Assembly: GCF_002918555.1 (NCBI RefSeq)
Contig: NZ_PQMB01000002.1
Span: forward strand, 199,796 to 263,795
Origin: Citrobacter amalonaticus
GTDB lineage: Bacteria; Pseudomonadota; Gammaproteobacteria; Enterobacterales; Enterobacteriaceae
Reading direction: 5' to 3'
Length of the DNA stretch: 64,000 nt
Shown here: positions 21,092 through 29,640 of the stretch, in pieces
Position numbering within the stretch: position 1 is the first letter of the stretch
How the letters are laid out: every line of letters starts with the position of its first letter
Translations under genes and position numbers: made by a program
The notes under the pieces: model-generated
What the model was told of the DNA's origin: nothing
The model's input: the letters and a program-made list of their open reading frames with translations, nothing else
The model's database searches: none

Positions 21092-23020
21092 TTATTCCTC
21101 CAGTTGTTGAAGACTGCGGCTGCGAATCTCTTGTTGCAGCTTCTCAATCACTTCACTTACGTCCAGACTGCCCAGATCTTTCCCGCGGCGAGTGCGAACG
21201 GCAACTTTGCCTGATTCCACTTCTTTATCACCACAGACCAGCATATACGGGACACGACGTAAAGTATGCTCGCGGATTTTAAAGCCAATCTTCTCATTTC
21301 TCAAGTCTGCTTTTACACGAATGCCCGCATTTTGTAGTTTCTGCGTCAATTCGTTAACATATTCAGACTGAGAATCGGTGATGTTCATAATCACTACCTG
21401 AACTGGCGCAAGCCAGGTCGGGAAGAAACCAGCAAACTCTTCGGTCAGGATACCAATGAAACGTTCCATCGACCCAAGAATTGCGCGGTGAATCATTACC
21501 GGTACCTTACGCTCGTTGTCTTCGCCTACATAGGAGGCGCTCAGACGAGACGGCAAGGAGAAGTCCAGCTGTACAGTACCGCACTGCCATGCGCGATCGA
21601 GGCAGTCATACAGGGTAAATTCAATTTTCGGACCGTAGAATGCGCCTTCACCCAATTGATACTCAAATGGGATATTGTTTTCTTCCAGCGCAACAGCCAG
21701 GTCCGCCTCAGCACGATCCCACATTTCGTCACTGCCGATACGTTTTTCCGGACGAGTGGAAAGCTTGACGACGATCTTCTCGAAGCCAAAGGTGCTGTAC
21801 ATATCGTAGACCATACGAATGCAGGCGTTAACTTCATCGCGGATCTGCTCTTCTGTACAGAAGATATGCGCATCATCCTGAGTGAAGCCACGAACACGCA
21901 TCAGGCCATGCAGCGCGCCTGACGGCTCGTTACGATGGCAGCTACCGAATTCCGCCATACGCAGCGGCAGATCGCGGTAGGATTTCAGACCCTGATTAAA
22001 GATCTGCACGTGACCCGGACAGTTCATCGGCTTGATGCAGTATTCACGGTTCTCTGAAGAAGTCGTGAACATCGCATCTTTGTAGTTGTCCCAGTGGCCG
22101 GTTTTTTCCCACAGCACACGGTCCATCATAAACGGGCCTTTAACTTCCTGATACTGATATTCTTTGAGTTTTGAACGAACAAAGACTTCCAGCTCACGGA
22201 AGATGGTCCAGCCGTCGTTGTGCCAGAACACCATACCCGGTGCCTCTTCCTGCATATGATACAGGTCGAGCTGTTTACCGATTTTACGGTGATCGCGCTT
22301 GGCCGCTTCTTCCAGACGTTGCAGATAGGCATTAAGGGCTTTTTTATCTGCCCACGCCGTACCATAAATACGTTGCAGCATCTTGTTGTTGCTGTCACCA
22401 CGCCAGTACGCGCCTGCGGTTTTCATCAGTTTAAAGTGATGGCAAAAACGCATGTTTGGCACGTGCGGACCACGGCACATATCGACATATTCTTCGTGAT
22501 GATACAAGCCTGGCTTGTCATCATGGGCAATATTTTCGTCAAGAATAGAAACTTTGTAAGTCTCGCCGCGCTTCACGAAGGTTTCACGCGCTTCGTGCCA
22601 GCTGACTTTCTTCTTGATGACGTCGTAGTTTTTCTCAGCGAGCTCGTGCATCCGCTTCTCGAGCGCATCGACATCTTCCTGGGTTAACGTACGATCAAGA
22701 TCAACGTCATAATAGAAACCGTTGTCGACAACCGGACCGATAGCCATTTTGGTATTCGGCCAAAGTTGCTTGATTGCGTGCCCTAAGAGGTGCGCGCAAG
22801 AGTGACGAATGATCTCCAGACCTTCTTCATCTTTTGCGGTGATGATGGAGAGCTTCGCGTCATGTTCAATCAGATCGGAAGCATCGACCAGCTCACCGTT
22901 TACACGACCCGCAATGGTGGCTTTCGCCAAACCAGGACCAATGTCCAGAGCAACATCCATGGGGCTTACAGCGTGGTCGTAATGGCGTTGGCTGCCATCA
23001 GGAAGAGTAATAACAGGCAT
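21092..23020 (-). CDS. thrS: ThrS, threonyl-tRNA synthetase
   Basis: A 642-residue class II synthetase. An N-terminal TGS domain (residues 1-61) is followed by the editing domain with [10 protein letters not shown] near residue 73, a catalytic core ([10 protein letters not shown] near 332; [21 protein letters not shown] near 361) and a C-terminal anticodon-binding domain. Zinc ligands in the core are Cys in MNCPGH and downstream histidines. In E. coli it represses its own translation by binding a tRNA-like operator in the leader, and the operator is visible here. It heads the thrS-infC-rpmI-rplT operon. Confidence 0.97.
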   Translation of the reverse strand: MPVITLPDGSQRHYDHAVSPMDVALDIGPGLAKATIAGRVNGELVDASDLIEHDAKLSIITAKDEEGLEIIRHSCAHLLGHAIKQLWPNTKMAIGPVVDNGFYYDVDLDRTLTQEDVDALEKRMHELAEKNYDVIKKKVSWHEARETFVKRGETYKVSILDENIAHDDKPGLYHHEEYVDMCRGPHVPNMRFCHHFKLMKTAGAYWRGDSNNKMLQRIYGTAWADKKALNAYLQRLEEAAKRDHRKIGKQLDLYHMQEEAPGMVFWHNDGWTIFRELEVFVRSKLKEYQYQEVKGPFMMDRVLWEKTGHWDNYKDAMFTTSSENREYCIKPMNCPGHVQIFNQGLKSYRDLPLRMAEFGSCHRNEPSGALHGLMRVRGFTQDDAHIFCTEEQIRDEVNACIRMVYDMYSTFGFEKIVVKLSTRPEKRIGSDEMWDRAEADLAVALEENNIPFEYQLGEGAFYGPKIEFTLYDCLDRAWQCGTVQLDFSLPSRLSASYVGEDNERKVPVMIHRAILGSMERFIGILTEEFAGFFPTWLAPVQVVIMNITDSQSEYVNELTQKLQNAGIRVKADLRNEKIGFKIREHTLRRVPYMLVCGDKEVESGKVAVRTRRGKDLGSLDVSEVIEKLQQEIRSRSLQQLEE

Positions 23021-23041
23021 GTTATATCCTTATTTGCAGTG

Positions 23042-23062
23042 GTGACCCATACGCAAGATCAC
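23042..23062 (-). promoter_or_regulatory. thrS translational operator, anticodon-like hairpin
   Basis: On the minus strand GTGATC / GGTCAC closes a nine-base loop TTGCGTATG that contains CGU, the anticodon of a threonine tRNA. It sits about 22-42 bases before the thrS ATG, just upstream of the AAGGAT ribosome binding site. This corresponds to domain 2 of the E. coli operator, which ThrRS binds to block ribosome loading. Confidence 0.8.
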
Positions 23063-23230
23063 ATACAAAGAGAAAATGTGTTTGTTTATAATAGGTTGCA
23101 TAGCCATCTAACCAACAATTGCTAAATTGGCACACAATCCGTTACATAGATGAATAACTTTTACGCTTGCTCTTCATCCAGTTAGACGATGGTAACACTA
23201 AAAAAAGGGAGAATGCATCTTTCTGTTTCA

Positions 23231-23256
23231 CAAATAAAGAACCGCCCGAAGGCGGT
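23231..23256 (-). terminator. terminator of the small gene at 23269-23481
   Basis: On the minus strand ACCGCC-TTCG-GGCGGT is followed by TCTTTATTTG. The UUCG tetraloop and the U-rich tail make a good intrinsic terminator, 13 bases after the stop codon of the upstream small gene. It insulates thrS from that gene. Confidence 0.78.
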
Positions 23257-23268
23257 GAACACGTTACA

Positions 23269-23481
23269 TCAGTGATGAGTCAATTGCCCATCGCTGTGCC
23301 TGGGCCCTATTCGCCCCGCCTCTATCAATATTTCTTCAATCAGTTCTTCAAGACATTCCTTACCGTGATGATCGCAGACAAGATGTACCTGCCGGGAAAT
23401 CTCTTCGGTTTTCATGCCATCGCATAAGGCTGCCTTGAGCATCAAAGAAGCCCATCTTTTTGCTTCAGAATGAGTCAACAT
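23269..23481 (-). CDS. conserved-looking small protein of unknown function (70 aa)
   Basis: I do not recognise this protein. It is 70 residues, soluble-looking, with an acidic helix (KECLEELIEEILIEAG) and a cluster of possible metal ligands (two Cys, and His in VCDHHGKEC, PRHSDG and LTHH at the end). An excellent ribosome binding site (GGGAGGGG) lies three bases before the ATG, and a UUCG-loop terminator follows, so it is probably a real single-gene unit. No signal peptide or membrane segment is seen. At this place E. coli has the arpB remnant, which is not evident here. Confidence 0.6.
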   Translation of the reverse strand: MLTHSEAKRWASLMLKAALCDGMKTEEISRQVHLVCDHHGKECLEELIEEILIEAGRIGPRHSDGQLTHH

Positions 23482-23811
23482 AACCCCTCCCGATATAAGT
23501 TGCCTTTTTAAGCGTAGCTGTCTGGAATCAGACCCTCAGAATTTTATTTTAATCCTTTTAGAATCAATATGTTTTTACTGATATCAGGAAAGTTGAGGAA
23601 GGCATTGACCGTTTTATTGACGCTCTCGCCACGTGAGCTCTTTGTTCAAAAGTAGCATCCCTTTATTGTTGAGCGGCTGGATCGAACATCGATGCTGTGC
23701 GACCGGCAATGCTGAAATCACTGGAGGCGTGATGGCGTAAATCAGTTAACCGGGATACGGTCATTTTTGTTAAACTAGGTTCATTAGTCTCACTATTGAG
23801 GGAACAGGATT
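23482..23811. other. intergenic region upstream of yniD
   Basis: Three hundred and thirty bases without a supported gene. It contains the promoter side of the 70-residue gene (minus) and of yniD (plus). A 28-codon frame from 23570 (MFLLISGKLRK...) has no good ribosome binding site and is not called. GAGGGAACAGG just before yniD is its ribosome binding site. Confidence 0.45.
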
Positions 23812-23919
23812 ATGCCAACGAGCCGTTTTGCCAAAAAGCACTGGAAGATGGTTGTCGTGTTGATCATCATTTGCGGGGCAATGCTGTTACTGCGCTGGGC
23901 TGCGATGATTTGGGGATAG
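23812..23919 (+). CDS. yniD: YniD, small single-pass membrane protein
   Basis: Thirty-five codons encode MPTSRFAKKHWK, a hydrophobic stretch (VVVLIIICGAMLLL) and a short tail RWAAMIWG. This is nearly identical to the E. coli small membrane protein YniD and has the same length. The basic N terminus should be cytoplasmic. The function is unknown. A GAGGGAAC ribosome binding site and a downstream terminator frame it as a single-gene unit. Confidence 0.9.
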   Translation: MPTSRFAKKHWKMVVVLIIICGAMLLLRWAAMIWG

Positions 23920-24008
23920 CCTTTGCGAAATTAAGCATAATCCCCTCCGTATTAATATTTACAAAACGGCGTTTTGATTAAAAAATACTTTACCCAGCCT
24001 GACAAAAT

Positions 24009-24040
24009 AAAAAACCGGCACAACGAAATCCGGTTTTTTT
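24009..24040 (+). terminator. yniD terminator (bidirectional)
   Basis: AAAACCGG / CCGGTTTTTTT around a short loop, followed by T residues, about 90 bases after yniD. The A-run on the other side means it can also terminate the minus-strand small gene that ends at 24076. Confidence 0.8.
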
Positions 24041-24075
24041 CATTCAGTCATCTGATTTAAAAATGTCGCCAAATA

Positions 24076-24297
24076 TTATGACCATTCACCCGCAACCAGT
24101 TTGTGCACGTTAAACGCATCGCTCATGCTCTGGCCTGTAGACTGGGAACCCGGAGCAATATTAGAGCCAGCTTCAACGTCTGAGGCACGCGTGATACCCA
24201 CTTGCTCAGTTGTCTGAGAGACCGGCTCAGCAGCGAATACGCCGAAGGAGAGTGCTGAAAGCACGATGACTGCACCCGCAGTTTTGATATTATTCAT
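24076..24297 (-). CDS. small exported protein of unknown function (73 aa)
   Basis: Seventy-three residues with a clear signal peptide (MNNIKTAGAVIVLSALSFGVFAA, residues 1-23) and a polar mature part of about 50 residues ending in VAGEWS. The signal region resembles that of the YhcN/BhsA (DUF1471) family, but the mature part lacks the usual family residues, so I do not assign it. An AGAAGAAAG ribosome binding site supports the start; a longer in-frame start at 24342 would hide the signal peptide. A CRP-like site lies about 70 bases upstream. Confidence 0.65.
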   Translation of the reverse strand: MNNIKTAGAVIVLSALSFGVFAAEPVSQTTEQVGITRASDVEAGSNIAPGSQSTGQSMSDAFNVHKLVAGEWS

Positions 24298-24363
24298 AGT
24301 CTTTCTTCTCTTATTAGAATTAATGCTTTGTTTAGGCGGCATTTAATTGCCTGTGTTTTTTAG

Positions 24364-24380
24364 TGTAGATCCAGATCACA
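24364..24380 (-). promoter_or_regulatory. candidate CRP site
   Basis: On the minus strand TGTGA-TCTGGA-TCTACA matches the CRP pattern TGTGA-N6-TCACA in the left arm and partly in the right arm. It is positioned 67-83 bases before the start of the small exported protein, suitable for activation of its promoter. Sequence match only. Confidence 0.5.
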
Positions 24381-24530
24381 CTTTTGACCAGTCAGTTTAA
24401 TTAACAATTCGTGTCAAATAAATTGTACAAAGCAATTAAAAAGTAATTATGGAGAAAGTATGAAGAATCGTTCTTTTAAAAAAAATAAAACTGTGGTCGA
24501 GAAATAACAGCACATAAAGCGAATAATACA

Positions 24531-24556
24531 GCCAGGCCGGATAATCAGCCTGGCTC
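24531..24556 (-). terminator. possible ydiY terminator
   Basis: GCCAGGC / GCCTGGC forms a stem within 30 bases of the ydiY stop. No U-tract follows on the minus strand, so it may instead be a REP-like mRNA 3' end; the loop side contains CCGGATAA. Confidence 0.4.
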
Positions 24557-24560
24557 ACTA

Positions 24561-25319
24561 TTACATTTTATAGCCCAAGGAAACCGTTGTGCGGCGGTCG
24601 GTGTGTTCCGGTGCCGTTGCCGGCGGCTCAGAGTTCCAGGTGACGTTGTAAGCCACTTTCAAACCAAAATGTTCATTAATGGCAACATTGAGCGCGGTTT
24701 CTGAGTTGAGGGTGGTATCCTCAGTGCCAAATACAGACACACCCTGGCTAAATTTAGCATTGTCCGTCATTTGCCAGGCATAAGCGCCTGACGCATAGCC
24801 CAGCGGCTGGGTTTCAGAAGTGTCATCCGTGCGTTTGTCATAACGAACGCCCGGACCAAATTCAAAACGCATGCTGTGCACGGGGCCATTGAGAAACTGT
24901 CGACCATAACCTGTGGTCAGTACGTCACGCTCATGGTAGCCGTTGTAACGATCCGTCAGCCAGCTCGCCTGCCCGAAGAGATAATCATAGTCGGTCATGT
25001 TGTAGCGGCTACGTCCGCCGACGGCATATTTCTCCGAGGAACGTTCGTCGTTAGAAGAGGTATTGCTGGCATTTCCCCACAAAGACCAGGCGGTCGTTTG
25101 TCCGTACCAGGTCATCGTGGTATCAGCCGTCAGTGAGGAACTTTTCGTATTGCCTGACTGGGCAAGGTATCCCGCGTTAAGGTTACCTTCGAAGGGTTTC
25201 TTCGCACTGGAAGGATCGTCCATGACAGTAAAAACGGAATCATCGGCCGTTGCATACGTCGATGCAAACATGCCCCCCGCCAGCAAAACTGCAGCGGGAA
25301 CTGTCTTTAAAAGCTTCAT
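24561..25319 (-). CDS. ydiY: YdiY, DUF481-family outer-membrane-type protein
   Basis: A 252-residue exported protein with a signal peptide (residues 1-25, cleavage after ATA) and a DUF481 domain of alternating amphipathic strands (for example NLNAGYLAQSGNTKSSSL, LNVAINEHFGLKVAYNVTW), ending in an aromatic-poor VSLGYKM. The pattern suggests a small beta-barrel in the outer membrane. YdiY of E. coli is acid-inducible; the function is not known. Length matches E. coli. Confidence 0.9.
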   Translation of the reverse strand: MKLLKTVPAAVLLAGGMFASTYATADDSVFTVMDDPSSAKKPFEGNLNAGYLAQSGNTKSSSLTADTTMTWYGQTTAWSLWGNASNTSSNDERSSEKYAVGGRSRYNMTDYDYLFGQASWLTDRYNGYHERDVLTTGYGRQFLNGPVHSMRFEFGPGVRYDKRTDDTSETQPLGYASGAYAWQMTDNAKFSQGVSVFGTEDTTLNSETALNVAINEHFGLKVAYNVTWNSEPPATAPEHTDRRTTVSLGYKM

Positions 25320-25754
25320 TTCAATCTCTTGCTAGACATCTTTCTAAGGCAGTACAAAGCGACCTCAGAGTATTGTTGAGTTGGGATGCGCAATTTACAT
25401 CGCCCTTCCCCTGTCGGGCAACTGATAAGATAGTCTAAGAAGCCGGTAAAAGAATCTTAAATAAGAATAAGGTGATGGTGAAGAAGGAGATGGTTCTGAC
25501 TGCTGCACTGGCATTGATGACGCCCGGTGTTCACGCCGCTGAACAGCCACGATAAACGCCAGGCCAAATGACACGCCACATATAAATACCATGATCTTAA
25601 AGCAGAATTTTTTGAATAAGTGTGCCGTCAGTTTGCTAAATAATCTGTTTTTACATCGATAAAAAAAGATAAACGCTCAAGAAATCATATTGTTAATTGC
25701 TTCACATTCCAGCCGATCGGTGCCAGACTAAAGTCATCCTGACAGGAGGTAAAG
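25320..25754. other. ydiY-pfkB intergenic region
   Basis: A divergent gap of 435 bases that must carry the ydiY and pfkB promoters. It also holds a 26-codon plus-strand frame at 25475-25555 that looks like an orphan signal peptide (MVKKEMVLTAALALM...HAAEQPR) and an overlapping minus-strand frame (25395-25592). Neither is supported well enough to call a gene. The pfkB ribosome binding site CAGGAGG lies at the right edge. Confidence 0.45.
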
Positions 25755-26687
25755 ATGGTACGTATCTATACGTTAACACTTGCGCCCTCTCTTGATAGCG
25801 CAACAGTCACTCCGCAGATCTACCCGGAAGGAAAACTCCGCTGTGCTGCACCGGTTTTTGAACCCGGCGGCGGCGGGATAAATGTGGCCCGCGCCATCGC
25901 CCATCTGGGCGGCAAAGCAACGGCTATCTTCCCCGCAGGCGGAGCCACCGGAGAACATCTGGTCTCACTGCTGGCCGATGAAAATGTCCCTGTATCCACC
26001 GTAGAAGCCAAAGACTGGACGCGTCAGAACCTGCACGTGCACGTCGAGTCAAGTGGCGAGCAATATCGCTTTGTTATGCCGGGTGCGGCGCTCAGTGAAG
26101 ATGAATTTCGCCAACTGGAAGAACACGTTCTTGAAATTGAGTCAGGCGCAATTCTCGTTATTAGCGGCAGCCTGCCTCCCGGCGTGAAGCTCGAAAAACT
26201 GACCCAACTGATTTCCGCCGCGCAAAAACAGGGGATTCGCTGCATTATCGACAGTTCTGGTGAAGCGTTAAGCGCAGCGCTGACTATCGGTAACATTGAA
26301 CTGGTAAAGCCAAACCAAAAGGAACTGAGTGCGCTGGTTAATCGCGAGCTGACGCAACCCGATGACGTGCGTAAAGCAGCACAGGAGATCGTTGACAGCG
26401 GCAAAGCTCGACGGGTGGTCGTATCCCTTGGCCCGCAAGGTGCGCTCGCGGTGGACAGTGAATCCTGTGTGCAGGTCGTCCCTCCTCCGGTCAAAAGCCA
26501 GAGTACCGTCGGCGCTGGCGACAGTATGGTCGGTGCCATGACGCTGAAACTGGCGGAAGACGCCTCTCTTGAGGACATGGTGCGCTTCGGCGTTGCGGCC
26601 GGGAGCGCGGCGACCATTAATCAAGGCACTCGTTTATGTTCTGATGCTGATACGCAGAAAATTTACGCATACCTTTCACAGCAGTAA
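25755..26687 (+). CDS. pfkB: PfkB, 6-phosphofructokinase II
   Basis: A 310-residue ribokinase-family (PfkB) enzyme that phosphorylates fructose 6-phosphate with ATP, the minor phosphofructokinase of enteric bacteria. Visible motifs are the substrate glycines GGGGINVARA near residue 37 and the anion-hole / catalytic base STVGAGDSMVGAM near 248-260, with the Asp of GAGD as base. A strong AGGAGG precedes the ATG. A short terminator follows. Confidence 0.96.
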   Translation: MVRIYTLTLAPSLDSATVTPQIYPEGKLRCAAPVFEPGGGGINVARAIAHLGGKATAIFPAGGATGEHLVSLLADENVPVSTVEAKDWTRQNLHVHVESSGEQYRFVMPGAALSEDEFRQLEEHVLEIESGAILVISGSLPPGVKLEKLTQLISAAQKQGIRCIIDSSGEALSAALTIGNIELVKPNQKELSALVNRELTQPDDVRKAAQEIVDSGKARRVVVSLGPQGALAVDSESCVQVVPPPVKSQSTVGAGDSMVGAMTLKLAEDASLEDMVRFGVAAGSAATINQGTRLCSDADTQKIYAYLSQQ

Positions 26688-26691
26688 CACC

Positions 26692-26718
26692 GCCCCCCTC
26701 TTCCTGAGGGGGTTCTCA
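26692..26718 (+). terminator. pfkB terminator
   Basis: CCCCCTC / GAGGGGG with a five-base loop, seven bases after the pfkB stop, followed by TTCTC. The U-tract is short, so termination may be partial. Confidence 0.55.
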
Positions 26719-26780
26719 CCTGTTGGCATACGAAATAACCGTCTATGCTAAAAACTCATGTGATTACAAAGAGGTGAATT

Positions 26781-27071
26781 ATGGCCAGTGGGGATATCAC
26801 CCGATATGTCATAACCGTTATGTTCCATGAGGACTCCTTAACCGAAATCAACGAACTCAACAACCACCTTACGCGCAGTGGTTTTTTACTGACCCTGACT
26901 GACGATGAGGGTAACGTGCATGAGCTGGGGACCAATACTTTTGGCCTGATAAGCGCCCAGGATAAAGAAGAGGTTAAAGCACTTGCCGCCGGGCTTGCCC
27001 GGAGCGCGCTGGGTAAAACGCCGGACGTGACGGTAACAAGCTGGGAAGAGTGGAATAACGGCAGGCAATAA
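26781..27071 (+). CDS. ydiZ: YdiZ, small GhoS-like (DUF2622) protein
   Basis: A 96-residue protein matching E. coli YdiZ in place and length. The sequence (YVITVMFHEDSLTEINELNN, residues 9-28) and a mixed alpha/beta pattern fit the DUF2622 family to which the antitoxin GhoS belongs. There is no adjacent ghoT-like toxin gene, so an antitoxin role is not supported here. An AGAGGTG ribosome binding site precedes the ATG. Function unknown. Confidence 0.82.
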   Translation: MASGDITRYVITVMFHEDSLTEINELNNHLTRSGFLLTLTDDEGNVHELGTNTFGLISAQDKEEVKALAAGLARSALGKTPDVTVTSWEEWNNGRQ

Positions 27072-27176
27072 GTGCCTTTCACGCGAAACGCATCCACTGT
27101 GTGCGTTAGTTCGTGTTTTTTAACCGCATCTTTGCGCTAACCTTATGATCTGGCAGACAACATGGGGAGAGACATC

Positions 27177-28037
27177 ATGTGGCAGGCTATCAGTCGTCTT
27201 TTAAGTGAGCAAACAGGTGAAGGCGAAATCGAACTGCGTAATGAACTGCCTGGCGGAGAGATCCATGCCGCGTGGCATCTACGCTATGCAGGGCGCGATT
27301 TCTTCGTTAAATGTGATGAGCGGGAACTGCTCCCGGGTTTTACCGCGGAAGCCGACCAGCTGGACCTGCTCTCCCGCAGTAAAACCGTCACCGTGCCGAA
27401 AGTCTGGGCCGTGGGCGCAGACAGGGATTACAGCTTTCTGGTGATGGATTTTCTCCCTCCCCGTCCGCTGGATGCCCATAACGCCTTTATTCTGGGCCAG
27501 CAGCTTGCTCATTTACACCAGTGGAGCGATCAGCCGCAGTTCGGGCTCGATTTTGATAACGCGCTTTCCACCACCCCGCAGCCGAACGCCTGGCAGCGTC
27601 GGTGGTCAACCTTCTTTGCAGAGCAGCGTATCGGCTGGCAGCTTGAATTAGCCGCAGAGAAAGGCATTGCCTTTGGCAATATCGATGCCATTGTGGAGCA
27701 TGTACAGCAGCGTCTCTCCTCCCATCAACCACAACCCTCATTGCTGCATGGCGACTTATGGTCCGCAAACTGCGCGCTCGGACCTGACGGACCGTATATT
27801 TTCGATCCGGCCTGCTACTGGGGCGACAGGGAGTGCGATCTGGCGATGCTGCCTCTGCACACCGATCAGCCACCGCAAATTTATGACGGCTATCAGTCGG
27901 TATCTCCGCTGCCGCAGGATTTTCTCGAGCGGCAGCCTGTCTACCAGCTCTACACGCTGCTTAACCGGGCACGGCTGTTCGGTGGACAGCATCTGGTGAT
28001 TGCGCAAAAAGCAATGGACAGATTGCTGGCGGCATAA
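27177..28037 (+). CDS. yniA: YniA, fructosamine kinase family protein
   Basis: A 286-residue aminoglycoside/fructosamine-kinase-like protein. It has the catalytic loop HGDLWSANC near residue 191, and the metal-binding IFDPACYWGDRECDLAM near 205-221. Family members phosphorylate protein-bound fructosamines to start deglycation. The bacterial substrate is not proven. The ATG at 27177 with GGGGAGAG upstream gives the E. coli length; an earlier in-frame start (27162) is rejected because it consumes that site. Confidence 0.92.
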   Translation: MWQAISRLLSEQTGEGEIELRNELPGGEIHAAWHLRYAGRDFFVKCDERELLPGFTAEADQLDLLSRSKTVTVPKVWAVGADRDYSFLVMDFLPPRPLDAHNAFILGQQLAHLHQWSDQPQFGLDFDNALSTTPQPNAWQRRWSTFFAEQRIGWQLELAAEKGIAFGNIDAIVEHVQQRLSSHQPQPSLLHGDLWSANCALGPDGPYIFDPACYWGDRECDLAMLPLHTDQPPQIYDGYQSVSPLPQDFLERQPVYQLYTLLNRARLFGGQHLVIAQKAMDRLLAA

Positions 28038-28040
28038 CGG

Positions 28041-28095
28041 GTATGCCGGATGACGGCTTATGCCTTATCCGGCCTGCAGATGTACGCAACCTGAA
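28041..28095 (+). repeat. REP element downstream of yniA
   Basis: TGCCGGATGACGGCTTATGC followed by CTTATCCGGCCTGCAG forms a REP inverted pair four bases after the yniA stop; a further degenerate unit (CCCGATAAGCGGAG) follows. It probably protects the yniA mRNA 3' end and lies between convergent yniA and yniB. Confidence 0.75.
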
Positions 28096-28138
28096 CCGTT
28101 GGCCCGATAAGCGGAGAGCTATTGGGCGTTCTTCATTG

Positions 28139-28675
28139 TTATATAAATCCAAGCAGTGAAAAGAACACGTAGCCGAGGACGATAATAATCACCGGTAGTA
28201 TGTAGAGCGGGAAAAATTGCAAAAAGATGGTGTGGTGAGGCACGATGATACGCGACTCAATCTGCTCGCGAGATAACCCTTCGCTTCCCTTTGCCTTCTC
28301 CAGAATGAGCTGGTCCTCAACGCCTTCGCGTAAAAAGCGCGCCTGACGGCTCATTCTGGCGCCGGAATCCTGCAATGCCAGACCGACAAAAATCAGGATG
28401 AAGATCGCCCAGAACATAATATTCAGGCTGTTCTGAAAGTCAGGCGTCGGTGAGTTGTACCAGAACAGATTCAGGAACGGCGTGTTGACTCGCATCATAT
28501 CGATCATGACATGCGTGAAGTCGAGCATAACCGCGTTAATCCCGTCCTGCTTTTCGCTATGCGAATACATAAATTTCAACGCGGAAATCAGCGTGGAGAC
28601 CAGCGCTGGAATGAAAATCACCCATCCCAAGATCCTTTTTAAGACAGCAATGCGTCCAGCTTGTTGATACGTCAT
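28139..28675 (-). CDS. yniB: YniB, inner-membrane protein
   Basis: A 178-residue protein with three predicted membrane segments: near residues 15-32 (LGWVIFIPALVSTLISAL), near 86-104 (NIMFWAIFILIFVGLAL) and at the C terminus (LYILPVIIIVLGYVFFSLLG). A charged cytoplasmic-looking middle lies between the last two. Length and order match E. coli YniB. Function unknown. Confidence 0.9.
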   Translation of the reverse strand: MTYQQAGRIAVLKRILGWVIFIPALVSTLISALKFMYSHSEKQDGINAVMLDFTHVMIDMMRVNTPFLNLFWYNSPTPDFQNSLNIMFWAIFILIFVGLALQDSGARMSRQARFLREGVEDQLILEKAKGSEGLSREQIESRIIVPHHTIFLQFFPLYILPVIIIVLGYVFFSLLGFI

Positions 28676-28823
28676 GAGTTCCCCTTGATAAAGACGCGTC
28701 GTTTTCGCTTAAGTCTACCTGTTGATAACTGTTTTCGCCCGATCTTTAAAGGCGGTATGATAGCCTTTTCGCCTTAATGAACACTGAATACCTTACATTT
28801 AAAGCTCACAAGGAGAGGTTGTA

Positions 28824-29492
28824 ATGTCAACCCCGCGTCAAATACTGGCTGCAATTTTCGATATGGACGGATTGCTGATTGATTCCGAACCGCTCTGGGA
28901 TCGGGCTGAACTGGAAGTACTGGCTGACATCGGGGTTGATATCACCCGTCGCCACGAACTGCCCGACACGCTGGGTCTGCGTATCGATATGGTGGTAGAG
29001 CTCTGGTATGCCCGCCAGCCCTGGAATGGTCCGACCCGTCAGGAAGTTACCGATCGCGTCATCACCCGGGCTATCTCGTTGGTCGAAGAGACCCGCCCAC
29101 TGATGCCTGGCGTACGTGAAGCCGTGGCATTATGCAAAGCACAGGGGCTGAAAGTCGGTCTCGCCTCCGCTTCCCCTTTGCATATGCTGGAACAGGTGCT
29201 GACGATGTTTGGTCTGCGCGATAGCTTCGACGCCCTCGCCTCTGCGGAGAAACTGCCTTACAGCAAGCCGCACCCGCAGGTGTACCTGGACTGTGCCGCA
29301 AAGCTCGGCGTTGATCCGCTAAGCTGCGTCGCCCTGGAAGATTCCGTCAACGGCATGGTGGCATCGAAGGCCGCACGGATGCGTTCGATTGTCGTTCCGG
29401 CGCCAGAGGATTTGAACGATCCACGTTATGCTCTTGCCAACGTAAAACGCGCCTCACTCGCCGGGCTGACCATTGCCGATTTATGCGGCTGA
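28824..29492 (+). CDS. hxpB: HxpB/YniC, HAD-superfamily hexitol/sugar phosphatase
   Basis: A 222-residue HAD hydrolase. Motif I FDMDGLLIDSE puts the nucleophile at Asp13 and the acid/base at Asp15; motif II is in GLASASPL near residue 114; Lys in KPHPQVYL near 148 and ALEDSVNGM near 172 give motifs III and IV. The E. coli enzyme dephosphorylates sugar phosphates including 2-deoxyglucose 6-phosphate and hexitol phosphates. AAGGAGAGG precedes the ATG. Confidence 0.94.
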   Translation: MSTPRQILAAIFDMDGLLIDSEPLWDRAELEVLADIGVDITRRHELPDTLGLRIDMVVELWYARQPWNGPTRQEVTDRVITRAISLVEETRPLMPGVREAVALCKAQGLKVGLASASPLHMLEQVLTMFGLRDSFDALASAEKLPYSKPHPQVYLDCAAKLGVDPLSCVALEDSVNGMVASKAARMRSIVVPAPEDLNDPRYALANVKRASLAGLTIADLCG

Positions 29493-29498
29493 TAGCGA

Positions 29499-29526
29499 TG
29501 GGGCAATGTCCTCATTGCCCATTTTG
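29499..29526 (+). terminator. hxpB terminator
   Basis: TGGGCAATG-like stem GGGGCAATG / CATTGCCC followed by ATTTTGC, seven bases after the hxpB stop. Confidence 0.7.
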
Positions 29527-29640
29527 CTATGCATCCTTCATTTTTAAAACATCGTTTCATTTTTAATTGTATTCTCTCCGCTCCTCTTCTATCCTTCAGT
29601 CAGGGTCAATAACTGATAAAAATGGATCGCCGAGGTAAAT

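Noticed and set aside
21488..21922. 144-codon plus-strand frame antisense to thrS
   Set aside because: Inside thrS; no independent support.
23570..23656. 28-codon frame (MFLLISGKLRK...) upstream of yniD
   Set aside because: No clear ribosome binding site and no similarity I can recognise; left as part of the intergenic note.
25395..25592. 65-codon minus-strand frame with a hydrophobic N terminus between ydiY and pfkB
   Set aside because: No ribosome binding site; the C-terminal half is Ser/Pro-rich and the frame overlaps the opposite-strand mini-frame. Considered a small membrane protein but not supported.
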